From: Mycolicibacterium wolinskyi
GTDB lineage: Bacteria; Actinomycetota; Actinomycetes; Mycobacteriales; Mycobacteriaceae
DNA: 64,000 bases
NCBI RefSeq assembly: GCF_002101965.1
Contig: NZ_LQQA01000015.1
Location: forward strand, 310,001 to 374,000
Direction of reading: 5' to 3'
Within the stretch, counting starts at the first letter, position 1. Every line of letters starts with the position of its first letter. A program made the translations under genes and the position numbers. The notes under the pieces are model-generated. The model was not told the DNA's origin. It saw only the letters and a program-made list of their open reading frames with translations, and searched no databases. Shown here one piece after another: positions 9,017 through 17,665 of this stretch.

Positions 9017-10048
9017 ATGAACCGAATCGATACCCATCACCACATGCTTCCGGCCGATTATCGAAAGGCCCTGCAGAAGGCAGGGATCGACGAAGCCGGC
9101 GGACGCGCCTTACCGGATTGGAGTCCGGAAGCCTCGTTGCAGACCATGGCCGAACTCGACATCGCCACGGCGGTGCTGTCGGTGTCGACCCCGGGCACCA
9201 CCTTCCTGCCGAAAGCGGCCGACGCCGCGGCATTGGCCGGTGACGTCAACGACTACGGTGCCGAACTGGTGGCGTCCCGGCCGGACCGGTTCGGCTTCTT
9301 CGCCACCGTGCCGATGCCGCATGTTGACGCCGCGGTCGCCGAGGCGGTGCGAGCGCTCGACCAACTCCATGCCGACGGTGTAGTGCTGTTGGCCAACAAC
9401 GCCGGAACCTATCTCGGTGAGGACGGCCAGGACGAACTGTGGGCGGCGCTCGACGCCCGGTCCGCGGTGGTGTTCGTCCACCCGGCCGAACTGCCGGGCC
9501 CAACGGTTCCCGGTATCGTTCCCTTCGCCGCCGACTTCCTGCTCGACACCACCCGTGCGGCCTACCTGTTGGTGCGCAATGGAGTACGGCGCAAATATCC
9601 GAACATCAAATTCATCCTGAGCCACGCGGGCGGGTTCGTCCCGTATGCCTCACACCGCATGGCGGTGGCCATCATGGGGGACACCGGACGCAGTCCGGCC
9701 GACATCCTCGACGACTTCGCGAGCTTCTACTTCGACACCGCGCTGTCGTCGAGCGCCGCCGCCCTGCCCACCCTGCTGGCTTTCGCCAAGCCCGGCCACA
9801 TCACGTTCGGCTCGGACTGGCCCTTTGCGCCACTCCCCGCCAGCCAGCTCTTCGCCGCTGGTTTGGACACGTACGACGGTCTCGATGTGAGCACCCGCAA
9901 CGCCATCAACCGCACCAACGCGCTGGCGCTGTTGCCCAGGCTCGGTACCGCGTCTGCGCCGACGCCGTCGTCGCCGCTGGATCAGATACGCCACCACGCC
10001 ACGCGTGCGGTGATGCGCGGTGTGGCGCGGCTGATCAATACCAAGTAG
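9017..10048 (+). CDS. Amidohydrolase, ACMSD-type decarboxylase/hydrolase
   Basis: A 343-residue metal-dependent TIM-barrel protein of the amidohydrolase-2 family. It has the HxH metal motif at the N terminus (RIDTHHHMLP), a metal histidine in ILSHAGGFVPY and the catalytic aspartate in FGSDWPFAP. Related enzymes decarboxylate aromatic acids (aminocarboxymuconate semialdehyde, gamma-resorcylate, 6-methylsalicylate types). It starts 12 bases after the dioxygenase, so it is probably part of the same operon and may prepare the ring substrate or act on a cleavage product. Substrate unknown. Confidence 0.8.
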   Translation: MNRIDTHHHMLPADYRKALQKAGIDEAGGRALPDWSPEASLQTMAELDIATAVLSVSTPGTTFLPKAADAAALAGDVNDYGAELVASRPDRFGFFATVPMPHVDAAVAEAVRALDQLHADGVVLLANNAGTYLGEDGQDELWAALDARSAVVFVHPAELPGPTVPGIVPFAADFLLDTTRAAYLLVRNGVRRKYPNIKFILSHAGGFVPYASHRMAVAIMGDTGRSPADILDDFASFYFDTALSSSAAALPTLLAFAKPGHITFGSDWPFAPLPASQLFAAGLDTYDGLDVSTRNAINRTNALALLPRLGTASAPTPSSPLDQIRHHATRAVMRGVARLINTK

Positions 10049-10057
10049 TCAATGCTT

Positions 10058-11200
10058 CTATGGCCGCGTCAGCTCCGCGTATCGAGTGACGTGGTAGTCG
10101 GTCGAACCGAACTCGTATTGCATCGCCGTGAGCCGCTTGAAATAGTGGCCGATCGCGAGTTCCTCGGTCATGCCCATCCCGCCGTGCAGTTGCACCGCGT
10201 TCTGGCCGACGAAGCGGGCGGCCCGGCCCACCGTCGCCTTGGCGGCCGACACCGCTTTGGCTCGCGCGGCGGGTTCGGCGTCCAGGTTCAATACCGCCAG
10301 ATAGACGGCGGCGGCGGCTTGTTCGACCTCCATGTGCATGTCCACCATGCGGTGCTGCAGCGCCTGAAAATTGCCGATCGGCTGGCCGAACTGCTGGCGC
10401 TGCTTGCAGTACTCGACGGTGTCGGCGAGGACCTTGCGCATCCCGCCGACGGCTTCCGCGCACACCGCCGCCGCACCTTCGTCGCGGGCCAGGTCCAGCG
10501 AGGGCCAGGCCCGGCCTTCTTCGCCCAACAGCGCGTCGCCCGGCAACCGGAGGCCGTCGAAGGTCAGATCCGACGCCCTGCGGTCGTCCACGGTGCGGTA
10601 GTGGTGTGCCGTGAAACCGCCGGCCGCCGCGCCCAAATCCACGAGGAACAGCGAGATCCCGTCGGCGTCGCCGCGTTCCCCCGAGGTACGCGCCGTGACC
10701 AGCAGGTGGGTCGCGAGCGGGGCGCTCACGGCCATGATCTTCGTGCCTTGGAGCACCCAGTCGTCACCATCGCGCCGAGCGGTCGTGGCGACGTCGCGCC
10801 AGTTGTCCCCGGACGCCGGCTCGGTAGCCGCGAGTGCGACGACGGCTGCCCCGGCGACCAGGCCCTCCAGGAGTGTCTGGGCGCCTTCGGTGCCCGCCCG
10901 GTGCAGCAGGCCACCCGCGACCACCACGGTGTCCACGAACGGTTCGACGACCAGCGCGTGCCCCAGCGTCTCGGCGATGACCATCGCCTCGACCGGTCCG
11001 CCGCCGATACCGCCTGCTTCCTCGGGCAGGGTCGCGCCGAGGATGCCGAGCTCGTCGGCGAATCCGCGCCAGATCTCCGGTTGCCAGCCGGCGCCCAACT
11101 TGGCCGCGGATCGGCTCGATTGCAGGTCATAGCGGCTGGACAGGAACTTGCTGAGCCCGTCGCGCAACAGTTCCTGTTCCTTGGTCAGGTTGAAGTCCAT
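10058..11200 (-). CDS. Acyl-CoA dehydrogenase, second subunit-like
   Basis: A 380-residue flavoprotein with N-terminal helical, middle beta and C-terminal helical ACAD domains; the C-terminal signature QLHGGMGMTEELAIGHYFKRL is present. The usual YEGT-S/N-EIQ segment carrying the base is replaced by a divergent end (EFGSTDYHVTRY), as in the non-catalytic member of paired mycobacterial FadE proteins. It follows another acyl-CoA dehydrogenase by 12 bases, suggesting a heteromeric enzyme. The start is the ATG at 11198-11200, preceded by AGGAA; a GTG one codon earlier is possible. It converges on the amidohydrolase gene. Confidence 0.85.
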   Translation of the reverse strand: MDFNLTKEQELLRDGLSKFLSSRYDLQSSRSAAKLGAGWQPEIWRGFADELGILGATLPEEAGGIGGGPVEAMVIAETLGHALVVEPFVDTVVVAGGLLHRAGTEGAQTLLEGLVAGAAVVALAATEPASGDNWRDVATTARRDGDDWVLQGTKIMAVSAPLATHLLVTARTSGERGDADGISLFLVDLGAAAGGFTAHHYRTVDDRRASDLTFDGLRLPGDALLGEEGRAWPSLDLARDEGAAAVCAEAVGGMRKVLADTVEYCKQRQQFGQPIGNFQALQHRMVDMHMEVEQAAAAVYLAVLNLDAEPAARAKAVSAAKATVGRAARFVGQNAVQLHGGMGMTEELAIGHYFKRLTAMQYEFGSTDYHVTRYAELTRP

Positions 11201-11212
11201 CACTGGTTCCTG

Positions 11213-12445
11213 TCAGAGTCCGAGTGCTGCTTTGGCGAGGATGTTTCGCTGAATCTCATTGCTGCCGGCGTAGATTGAGCCGGCCCGGTCGTTGAAGTAC
11301 CGCAGCGGTGCCACGGCCTGCCATGGCTCGCCGCTGACATATCCGTCCGCCGGGGGCTCGTACTCGGCGATCGGGCCGCCCGGGCACGTCGCATGCGGTT
11401 GATAGGCGCGGCCACGCGGGCCTGCGGCCTCCATGGACAGCTCGGTCAGCGTCTGGCTCAGTTCGGTGGCCAGAACCTTGAGCATGGACGACGCGGTGCC
11501 CGGGTTGCGTCCTTCGGCCACTGCCGCGAGCACTTGGTACTCGAGGATCTCCAACACGTCGGTGCGGATCCGGGCGTCGGCGAGCTTGCGGCTGAACGCC
11601 GGATCGTCGATCAGCCTGCCGCCACTCGGACCCGGCTGATCTGCGGCCGCCCCTGCGATTTCCTCGGCGAGCACCTGCAGCGCCGGTGCGGACGCGCCGC
11701 CGCCTCGCTCGAATTCGAGTAGGTACTTCGCGACCGTCCAACCATCGTCGATCGTGCCGATCACATTGGATTTGGGCACTCGTACCTCGTCGAAGAAGAC
11801 CTGGTTCTGGACTTCCTCGCCGGACGTCATGACGAGCGGCCGGATCTCGATCCCCGGTGCGGACATGTCGATCAGCACGAACGTGATGCCCTGCTGCTTC
11901 TTGCCCGTGCGGGAAGTGCGGACCAGGGCGAACATCCAGTTCGCCTCGCGCGCGTGCGTGGTCCAGATCTTGCTGCCGGTGCAGACGAGGTCATCGCCGT
12001 CGGAGATTGCGGACATGGACAGCGCGGCCAGATCCGAGCCGGCCTCGGGTTCCGAATAGCCTTGGCAGAAGAACACCTCACCGGTCAGGATGCGGGGGAG
12101 GAAGTATTCCTTCTGCGCGTCGGTGCCGAACGCGATGATCGCGTGGGCCACCATCCGAATACCCATGGGGGACAACGATGGTGCGCCGGCCAACGTCGAT
12201 TCTCTGCTGAAGATGTAGTGCTGGGTCAGGCTCCAGTCGCAGCCGCCGTGCTCGACCGGCCAGGCCGGCGCGGCCCAGCCCCGCTCATGCAGGATCGCCT
12301 GCCAGGCCATGCTGGCATCGTGGTCGGCATAGACGCTCGTCATCAACCGACCGGCGCGCCGTAGTTCGGGAGTCAGCTTCTGCGCGAGAAAGTCGCGCAC
12401 TTCGTCGCGGAACTCCTGGTCGGATTTCGACCACTTCAGGTCCAT
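11213..12445 (-). CDS. Acyl-CoA dehydrogenase, first subunit
   Basis: A 410-residue ACAD. The FAD/substrate loop GYSEPEAGSDLAA is near residue 135, the KIWTTHA segment follows, and the C terminus ends with AGSNEIQRNILA. The ATG at 12443-12445 gives MDLKWSKSDQEFRDEV, the usual family N terminus. It is upstream of and probably pairs with the 10058-11200 gene in an alpha2beta2 enzyme of the type used for steroid or cyclic acyl-CoA thioesters; its presence beside the meta-cleavage operon suggests side-chain or ring degradation. The exact substrate is not deducible. Confidence 0.88.
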   Translation of the reverse strand: MDLKWSKSDQEFRDEVRDFLAQKLTPELRRAGRLMTSVYADHDASMAWQAILHERGWAAPAWPVEHGGCDWSLTQHYIFSRESTLAGAPSLSPMGIRMVAHAIIAFGTDAQKEYFLPRILTGEVFFCQGYSEPEAGSDLAALSMSAISDGDDLVCTGSKIWTTHAREANWMFALVRTSRTGKKQQGITFVLIDMSAPGIEIRPLVMTSGEEVQNQVFFDEVRVPKSNVIGTIDDGWTVAKYLLEFERGGGASAPALQVLAEEIAGAAADQPGPSGGRLIDDPAFSRKLADARIRTDVLEILEYQVLAAVAEGRNPGTASSMLKVLATELSQTLTELSMEAAGPRGRAYQPHATCPGGPIAEYEPPADGYVSGEPWQAVAPLRYFNDRAGSIYAGSNEIQRNILAKAALGL

Positions 12446-12598
12446 GCCTGCCCCTGTCTGCCGATGTCCCCACAGAGTAAACCTAGTTACCCATGTGGCG
12501 TGCACCACCCCGGCTGAGCGCGGACACTGTTGCCTGGCGAACCGAAGTCGCTGGCCACGGCTGGTAACCAGCGCAGCCGAGCGGCAATAATCGGAGGC

Positions 12599-13000
12599 GT
12601 GGAGCGGCGACAGAACGGTCAGGGCACAGACTCACCGATGGCACTTCTGCGGCAAATGCCTGCGCTCGTCGTTTTGGAGCGGTTTCCAGTACCGGTCCTC
12701 GCAATCGCGGCGGACGGAGCTATCCTCTTCGCCAACAGTGCTTTTGCCGAGATGGTCGGGCACAGCGCCGATGCGGTCAACGCCATGAATTTTGCTGACA
12801 TCTTCCATTCGCTACCCGCGGACGAGTCGGCGGTATCGGTCGTGCGTGCACATGCCGATCTGATCGTCGAGTTGGTTCATCGGGATGGCTCGATCGTGCG
12901 CGCCAGAATGAGTAAGTCGGCATTGTTGCGTGGCGACGATCCCGTAGCGCTCGCGACGTTCCAGGACCTCACCGAGCGGTTGTGGGTGGACGAGCTGTGA
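12599..13000 (+). CDS. Small single-PAS-domain protein
   Basis: A 133-residue soluble protein dominated by one PAS fold: VPVLAIAADGAILFANSAFAEMVGHS opens the domain and a PAC-like end (DDPVALATFQDLTERLW) closes it. There is no output domain, so it would act as a stand-alone sensor or partner protein. The GTG at 12599 is tentative because its GGAGG (12593-12597) is only one base away; an ATG at 12638 would still keep the PAS core. It converges on the tetR gene that ends at 13010 and diverges from the acyl-CoA dehydrogenase pair. Confidence 0.7.
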   Translation: MERRQNGQGTDSPMALLRQMPALVVLERFPVPVLAIAADGAILFANSAFAEMVGHSADAVNAMNFADIFHSLPADESAVSVVRAHADLIVELVHRDGSIVRARMSKSALLRGDDPVALATFQDLTERLWVDEL

Positions 13001-13009
13001 CGTCGTGTC

Positions 13010-13666
13010 CTAATCGGGGGCCGGTGGGGACCGCCGAAGGGACTCACGCGCCAGAAACTCGCGGAAGTAGCCGAGCGATTCCTCGCTGACGATCGACGGC
13101 AGCAACAACTCCCAAGTGCGCGCGACCCGCTGCCGCAGATCGAGGTCTGTCACGCCGGCGCGAGACAGCGCTTCGGCGCCGAGGACCGAACCCAGGATGA
13201 CGTCGGCGACGGCCTGGACGTCCAGATCCGTCCGAAGGTCGCCTTCCGCGGCCGCCTTGCCCATCTGCTCGGTCAATTCGTCCAGCCAGCTCGTGTAGAT
13301 ACGTTTGGCGACCTCGTTGATCCCGGTGAACGTGCGCAGCAACTGGATACCGATCTCCGCCACCTTGTCGGTGCGGCTGAAATCGCACACCACGAACATC
13401 CCGTGGATGATGTTCTCGAGTGCGGGCGACGCCGATTCGGTGATGGAGCGAAGGGCGGCCAGCATGGTGGCCCCGCTCTCGTCGATGATGGCCTCCGCCA
13501 ACGATTCCTTGGAGTCGAAGTGGTAGTAGAGGGCACCCTTCGTCATCTCGGCTCGCTCGATGATCTCACCCAATCCCGTTGCCGGGTAACCCATCTCGCT
13601 GAACACGTCGACGGCGGCGGTGATGATCTTGCGTCTGGTTATCCCGGAACGGGCTTGGCGTGGCAT
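13010..13666 (-). CDS. TetR-family regulator (ScbR-like) A
   Basis: A 218-residue TetR protein. The HTH lies at about residues 10-55 with the recognition segment TKGALYYHFDSKESLAEAII, the form seen in the gamma-butyrolactone-receptor (ScbR/ArpA) branch. It is followed by a helical ligand domain. It lies 22 bases downstream of a second TetR gene of the same type, so the two are probably co-transcribed. No target can be assigned from sequence alone. Confidence 0.82.
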   Translation of the reverse strand: MPRQARSGITRRKIITAAVDVFSEMGYPATGLGEIIERAEMTKGALYYHFDSKESLAEAIIDESGATMLAALRSITESASPALENIIHGMFVVCDFSRTDKVAEIGIQLLRTFTGINEVAKRIYTSWLDELTEQMGKAAAEGDLRTDLDVQAVADVILGSVLGAEALSRAGVTDLDLRQRVARTWELLLPSIVSEESLGYFREFLARESLRRSPPAPD

Positions 13667-13688
13667 GTCGATGTCTCGGACGGTCCGG

Positions 13689-14399
13689 TCAGCCTGACCC
13701 GGTGCGGGCGGTCGTGTCGAGATCGGGTTCGTCGCGGCCGAGCGGCGAAGCCTTGCGTATCGTCAACGCGGTGCGCCGCCGGATGAACTGGCTGAGGTAG
13801 CCGAGTCGGTCGGGATTGGCGAAGCCGGGGAGGACCAGGTTCCAGTTCTGTTCGAGGTCGGTGAGAAAACGCTGCGGATCGTCGAGGTCGCTGGTCTGAC
13901 GGGTGCCGAGATACATCGACACCAGCAGTCTCGCAACCGTCCGGGGATCGCTGTCGTCGACGATGTCACCTTCGTCGACGGCCCGTCGCGCGATGTCGGT
14001 GAAGCCGTGTATCCAGGCGTCCAGCACGCGCGGTCCCAGCCCGTCGGTGCGGCCGATGGACTCGACCAGATTCAGGCCCGCGCGCGCCATGGTGTCACCG
14101 ATGTCTTCGGCGGCGACCAGGCACGTGATGTCGACGAGCGTCTCCAGTCCGGACAGGTTGCGCGCCAACACCTCGTCGACGGCGATGCGCGACTGCTCGG
14201 CGCGGTGGTCGACGATCGACGATGCCAACGCATGCTTGGACCGGAAGTGGAAGTAGAGCGCGCCTTTGGTCACCGCGGCGTCGGCCAAGATGTCGTCGAG
14301 GCTGACCAGGCTGTATGGCTTGCGGGCGAACTGGCCGGCCGCGGCTTGAAGGATCTGAAGCCGGGTGAGGTGTGCTCGGCGGTCGAGCTGCTCGGTCAC
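13689..14399 (-). CDS. TetR-family regulator (ScbR-like) B
   Basis: A 236-residue TetR protein starting at a GTG (14397-14399) with GAGG about ten bases upstream; the longer upstream reading lacks family character. HTH residues are about 8-55 with TKGALYFHFRSKHALASSIV. It resembles its downstream neighbour, which suggests an old duplication. By position, on the far side of a cyclic-di-GMP gene, it could correspond to M. tuberculosis Rv1353c, but that is inference. A long gene-free leader (14400-14954) carries a candidate operator at 14575-14591. Confidence 0.82.
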   Translation of the reverse strand: MTEQLDRRAHLTRLQILQAAAGQFARKPYSLVSLDDILADAAVTKGALYFHFRSKHALASSIVDHRAEQSRIAVDEVLARNLSGLETLVDITCLVAAEDIGDTMARAGLNLVESIGRTDGLGPRVLDAWIHGFTDIARRAVDEGDIVDDSDPRTVARLLVSMYLGTRQTSDLDDPQRFLTDLEQNWNLVLPGFANPDRLGYLSQFIRRRTALTIRKASPLGRDEPDLDTTARTGSG

Positions 14400-14954
14400 C
14401 AACCAACCTCGAAATCCTTGCGACTGCAATGTCGGGCGAAAATGCGGATCCCGCCGGGTGCGGGGTACGGCAATTCTTTCATCTGGTCTTCCTGACGCAG
14501 ACACGCCAGCGGTCGTGTCCTCATTGGCCTCGCCGTGGCCTTGAAATACTCAAAGTCACCGTGGGGCGTGCATAACATTCTAAAGGTATGTAAGGTGCGT
14601 AGCGTGATAACTCTTGGTTCGCCGTGGCTGAGCCGAGCAGCGTTGGATCGCGCCCCCGCTGCCGGCACTGCGTCGTACCGTGCAACATCGCCGTCGGCGA
14701 TCGCGCAGAGTTATCCTGTGTGCGTTGCCATGGCCTGCACCGGCAATCCCCCTCGAATCCCGGTGCGGGCCGTGGCAACCTCAATCCCACGGTTTCCGAT
14801 TCCATATCCGGCTGCCCCGACACGCGTGCCGGACAATGCGTCAGCCACCCAACATCCGCTGGTCAACAGCGCTGTTTCGGTGTCCCTTCTGAGACGCATG
14901 CCAGGGCTGACCGCCGGCACCGCGCTCACTCGCGATGGCTCGGGACGTCGATAG
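14400..14954. other. 555-base stretch without a convincing gene
   Basis: This divergent region separates the tetR pair from the FAD-binding gene. Open frames here look like shadows: low-complexity, Arg/Ser/Pro-rich translations with no recognisable domain. It must hold the promoters of both neighbours. The only ordered element noticed is the partial dyad at 14575-14591. Confidence 0.5.
14575..14591. promoter_or_regulatory. Candidate operator for the ScbR-like TetR pair
   Basis: ACATTC-TAAAG-GTATGT is an imperfect inverted repeat, AT-rich against its GC-rich surroundings, about 180 bases upstream of the tetR-B start. Butyrolactone-receptor-type regulators bind AT-rich dyads of similar size. 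Weak evidence: one site with imperfect symmetry. Confidence 0.3.
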
Positions 14955-15848
14955 ATGATGTGGGACGACGAAGTCGACGTAATTTGCTGTGGCACGGGCT
15001 TCGGTGGTCTGGCCACTGCGATCGCGGCGACCGACGCCGGCCTCGACGTGTTCGTGGCGCGGCCCGGTCAGCCAGCTGTGAACACGACGCCGGGCGCGTG
15101 GCTGGGCGAGGGGATCGACGATCCTGAAACCCGCGAATATTTCGACGGGCTCACCGAAGACTTGGGTCCGCGAGCGACCGCCGCACCCGACGCCGATGTG
15201 ACGATCCGGGTCATGGATGACCTGAAACCAGCTGAGCTCAGCGTCCCCGTCGCACCGTTCTACGGTGCTCGCCTCAGGGACTGGGCGTCGCGGTGTCTGC
15301 TATCACCCTACGGTGTGCTCTACACCCGGATTCTGGACCGCGGAACCACTCCGATGAGGACTCCGACCGGCGCCGAGATCGACGTCAAAGTCATCGGTGC
15401 GATCGAACCCGACCGCGGGATCAGCGCGTCATCGGCAGTCAACGAGTGGCTGCTGGATCAGACCCGCAAGCGCGGTATTCAGATATCCGACGGCACCTCG
15501 CTGGAGCGCATCGTGTTCGAGGAAGGCGAGATCGTGGGGGCGGTGCTCACGACCGCCGACGGTCCACTAGCGCTGCGGGCCCACCATGGCTTGGCGATCG
15601 CCATGCCCAGCCGGCACATCGCCGGCCGCGCCCACAAGCTTGCCGAGCACGGGCACTCGCTGCACATCGCGCTCGTGGGCGACAGCGCGAGCAGATTCGG
15701 CCGAGTCGAACTGCTCGCCACCGACGCCGCCAAACCACAACGGTCGGGCTACTGCCGGGTCACCCGTCTACACGATGGACTGCACGATGCGGGACGCTCA
15801 CATACGCGGGGCGGCCGAGAAGTGCACGGGTACCCGCCCCTTGGCTAG
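14955..15848 (+). CDS. FAD-binding protein, short, possibly truncated dehydrogenase
   Basis: A 297-residue protein whose first 35 residues form a clear FAD/NAD Rossmann motif (VDVICCGTGFGGLATAIAA). It resembles the N-terminal half of fumarate-reductase/ketosteroid-dehydrogenase-type flavoproteins, but those are usually about 500 residues and the catalytic C-terminal half is not evident. The last 17 codons overlap the 3' end of the opposite GGDEF-EAL gene by 51 bases, and the Arg/Gly/His-rich tail reads like run-on sequence. It may be a genuine short family or a decayed gene. Start ATG at 14955 (a second ATG follows directly). Confidence 0.6.
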   Translation: MMWDDEVDVICCGTGFGGLATAIAATDAGLDVFVARPGQPAVNTTPGAWLGEGIDDPETREYFDGLTEDLGPRATAAPDADVTIRVMDDLKPAELSVPVAPFYGARLRDWASRCLLSPYGVLYTRILDRGTTPMRTPTGAEIDVKVIGAIEPDRGISASSAVNEWLLDQTRKRGIQISDGTSLERIVFEEGEIVGAVLTTADGPLALRAHHGLAIAMPSRHIAGRAHKLAEHGHSLHIALVGDSASRFGRVELLATDAAKPQRSGYCRVTRLHDGLHDAGRSHTRGGREVHGYPPLG

Positions 15849-17645
15849 CAGCGTCTGCATTTCGCTGCCCAGAATCGGCTTGGACAGCAGGAAACCCTGC
15901 GCGCGATAACACCCGTGCCGCAACAGCGTGAGCGCGGCTCGTTCGGTTTCCACACCTTCGGCCACCAGCTGTAGACCGAAGGCTCCGGCCAGGGCGATCA
16001 CAGCCCGCACGATCGGCAGGTCACCGGGGTTGGAGCCGAGTTCGGCCACGAAGCTGCGGTCGATCTTGAGGGTGTCGACCGGAAGCGACTTCAACAACGA
16101 CAGCACGCTGTACCCGGTCCCGAAATCGTCGATGGCGACCTGCACTCCGACGTTGTGCAAGCCGGTGAGGGTCGTGCGGGTCGTCTCGATGTCCTGGACC
16201 ACAACGCTTTCGGTGATCTCCAGGCACACCGACCCACGGGGCAGACCGAACTCGCTCATGATGCTCGCCACCGACTCGACGAACCCGTCCGTCACCAGCT
16301 GAACCGGCGACACGTTGATCCGCAGCACGATGTTGCGGCCCACGCCGTTGGCGCGCCAGCGGGAAAACTCGGCGCACGCCGTCCGCAACACCCAGCGGCC
16401 CAACTCGCCCGCCAGGTTGATCGATTCCGCCACGCCGATGAACGAATCCGGCGCCAGCAAGCCTCGGGTCGGATGCTGCCAGCGGACCAGCGCTTCGGCG
16501 GCCAGTACCTCGCCGGTGCGCATGTCGATCTCGGGCAGGTAGTGCAGCAGCAGCGCGCCGCCCTCGATCACGCTCTGCAGATGAAGCTCGATGTCGTTGC
16601 GGAAATCGATCTCCATCGCCATCGCGTCGGAGAACACGGTGACCTTGTTGCCGCCCGAGCTCTTGGCGGTCAGAACCGCGTGGTCGGCGCGGTTGAGCAC
16701 ATCCGACGTCGAGTCCCGGCCCGGGATGCCTTCGGCCAGACCGATACTGACCGTGCGGGTGAGCATCTCCCCGTCGACGGTCACCCGTTCGCGCAGCACC
16801 GACTGCAGCCGGTAGGCGAGCGCGGTCGCCGCCTCGGCCGACATCGGAGCCGCGGGAACGACGACGAACTCGTCGCCGCCGAGCCGCGCGATGAGTTTGG
16901 GCTGGTCGTCGCCGCGCTGGAGTCGCTGGGCCAGGATGCTGATGAACGCATCGCCGGCGGTGTGGCCCAGGTAGTCGTTGATCGCCTTCAACCGGTCGAG
17001 GTCGAAGAACAACACCGACACCGGGCCCGGCTGTCCCGGGGCCAACCGGGCCTCCAGATGCGCCATGAGCGCGCGGCGGTTGTGCAGCCCCGTGAGATGG
17101 TCGTGGTCGGCGAGGTAGCGCAGCCGTTCTTCGGCCTCGATACGGGCCTGCACTTGCGCGAACAGCGAGGCGATCGCCTTCAGCGCGTTGAGCTCGGCGG
17201 GCTGCCACTCGCGGTCGCCGAACTTGACGAAGCCCAGCACGCCGGTGGTGACGTCGCCCGACAGCAACGGCACACATGCCATCGACGTGCTCGGGATGTG
17301 CCGCCCCGCCTCGATGGTGCGCTGGTAGTCGTCGGTGGCCGGCTCGGGCCGGAACACCGCCGGCTCCTTGAGATGCTCGGCCATCGCGAACACCGGGTCG
17401 GCGTCGGCGAAGTGGATGACGGCGATGGGATCGGTCGGCGAGTCCAGGGGACGCGGCGGCCACTCGGCGACCAACCGTGTTGCGTGTGCGCGATGGTCGT
17501 TGTGGCGCAGAAAGCTCACGTCGACGTCGAAGAAGGACACCAGTTCGGCCAGTACCTGCTGACTGACCGGCACCGAGGTTGCCGCGTCGACCGCCATCAG
17601 CTGCGTGGCGACCGACGTGACAAGAAAGTCCAGGCTGCCTGGCAC
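15798..17645 (-). CDS. dcpA: GAF-GGDEF-EAL cyclic-di-GMP enzyme (DcpA-like)
   Basis: A 615-residue signalling enzyme. Residues 1-170 are a GAF sensor, about 180-340 a diguanylate cyclase domain with intact GGDEF at 256-260, and about 350-605 a phosphodiesterase domain with intact EAL at 384-386 plus DDFGTGYS and VAEGVETE motifs. No RxxD inhibitory site precedes GGDEF. This architecture matches M. smegmatis DcpA/MSDGC-1 and M. tuberculosis Rv1354c, which are bifunctional in making and breaking cyclic-di-GMP. The start is a GTG at 17643-17645 behind GGAGG. It follows moeY by 20 bases and is the third gene of that operon. Confidence 0.92.
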   Translation of the reverse strand: MPGSLDFLVTSVATQLMAVDAATSVPVSQQVLAELVSFFDVDVSFLRHNDHRAHATRLVAEWPPRPLDSPTDPIAVIHFADADPVFAMAEHLKEPAVFRPEPATDDYQRTIEAGRHIPSTSMACVPLLSGDVTTGVLGFVKFGDREWQPAELNALKAIASLFAQVQARIEAEERLRYLADHDHLTGLHNRRALMAHLEARLAPGQPGPVSVLFFDLDRLKAINDYLGHTAGDAFISILAQRLQRGDDQPKLIARLGGDEFVVVPAAPMSAEAATALAYRLQSVLRERVTVDGEMLTRTVSIGLAEGIPGRDSTSDVLNRADHAVLTAKSSGGNKVTVFSDAMAMEIDFRNDIELHLQSVIEGGALLLHYLPEIDMRTGEVLAAEALVRWQHPTRGLLAPDSFIGVAESINLAGELGRWVLRTACAEFSRWRANGVGRNIVLRINVSPVQLVTDGFVESVASIMSEFGLPRGSVCLEITESVVVQDIETTRTTLTGLHNVGVQVAIDDFGTGYSVLSLLKSLPVDTLKIDRSFVAELGSNPGDLPIVRAVIALAGAFGLQLVAEGVETERAALTLLRHGCYRAQGFLLSKPILGSEMQTLLAKGRVPVHFSAAPRM

Positions 17646-17665
17646 CCAACTACCTCCGGTCTTCC

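Noticed and set aside
12470..12500. A KstR-type site (AACNNGTT) in GTAAACCTAGTTAC
   Set aside because: The half-sites are separated by three bases (AAC-CTA-GTT) instead of two, so it does not fit the KstR motif.
14535..15127. Small open frames in the 14.4-14.95 kb gap
   Set aside because: Low-complexity translations, no ribosome site and no domain; treated as non-coding.
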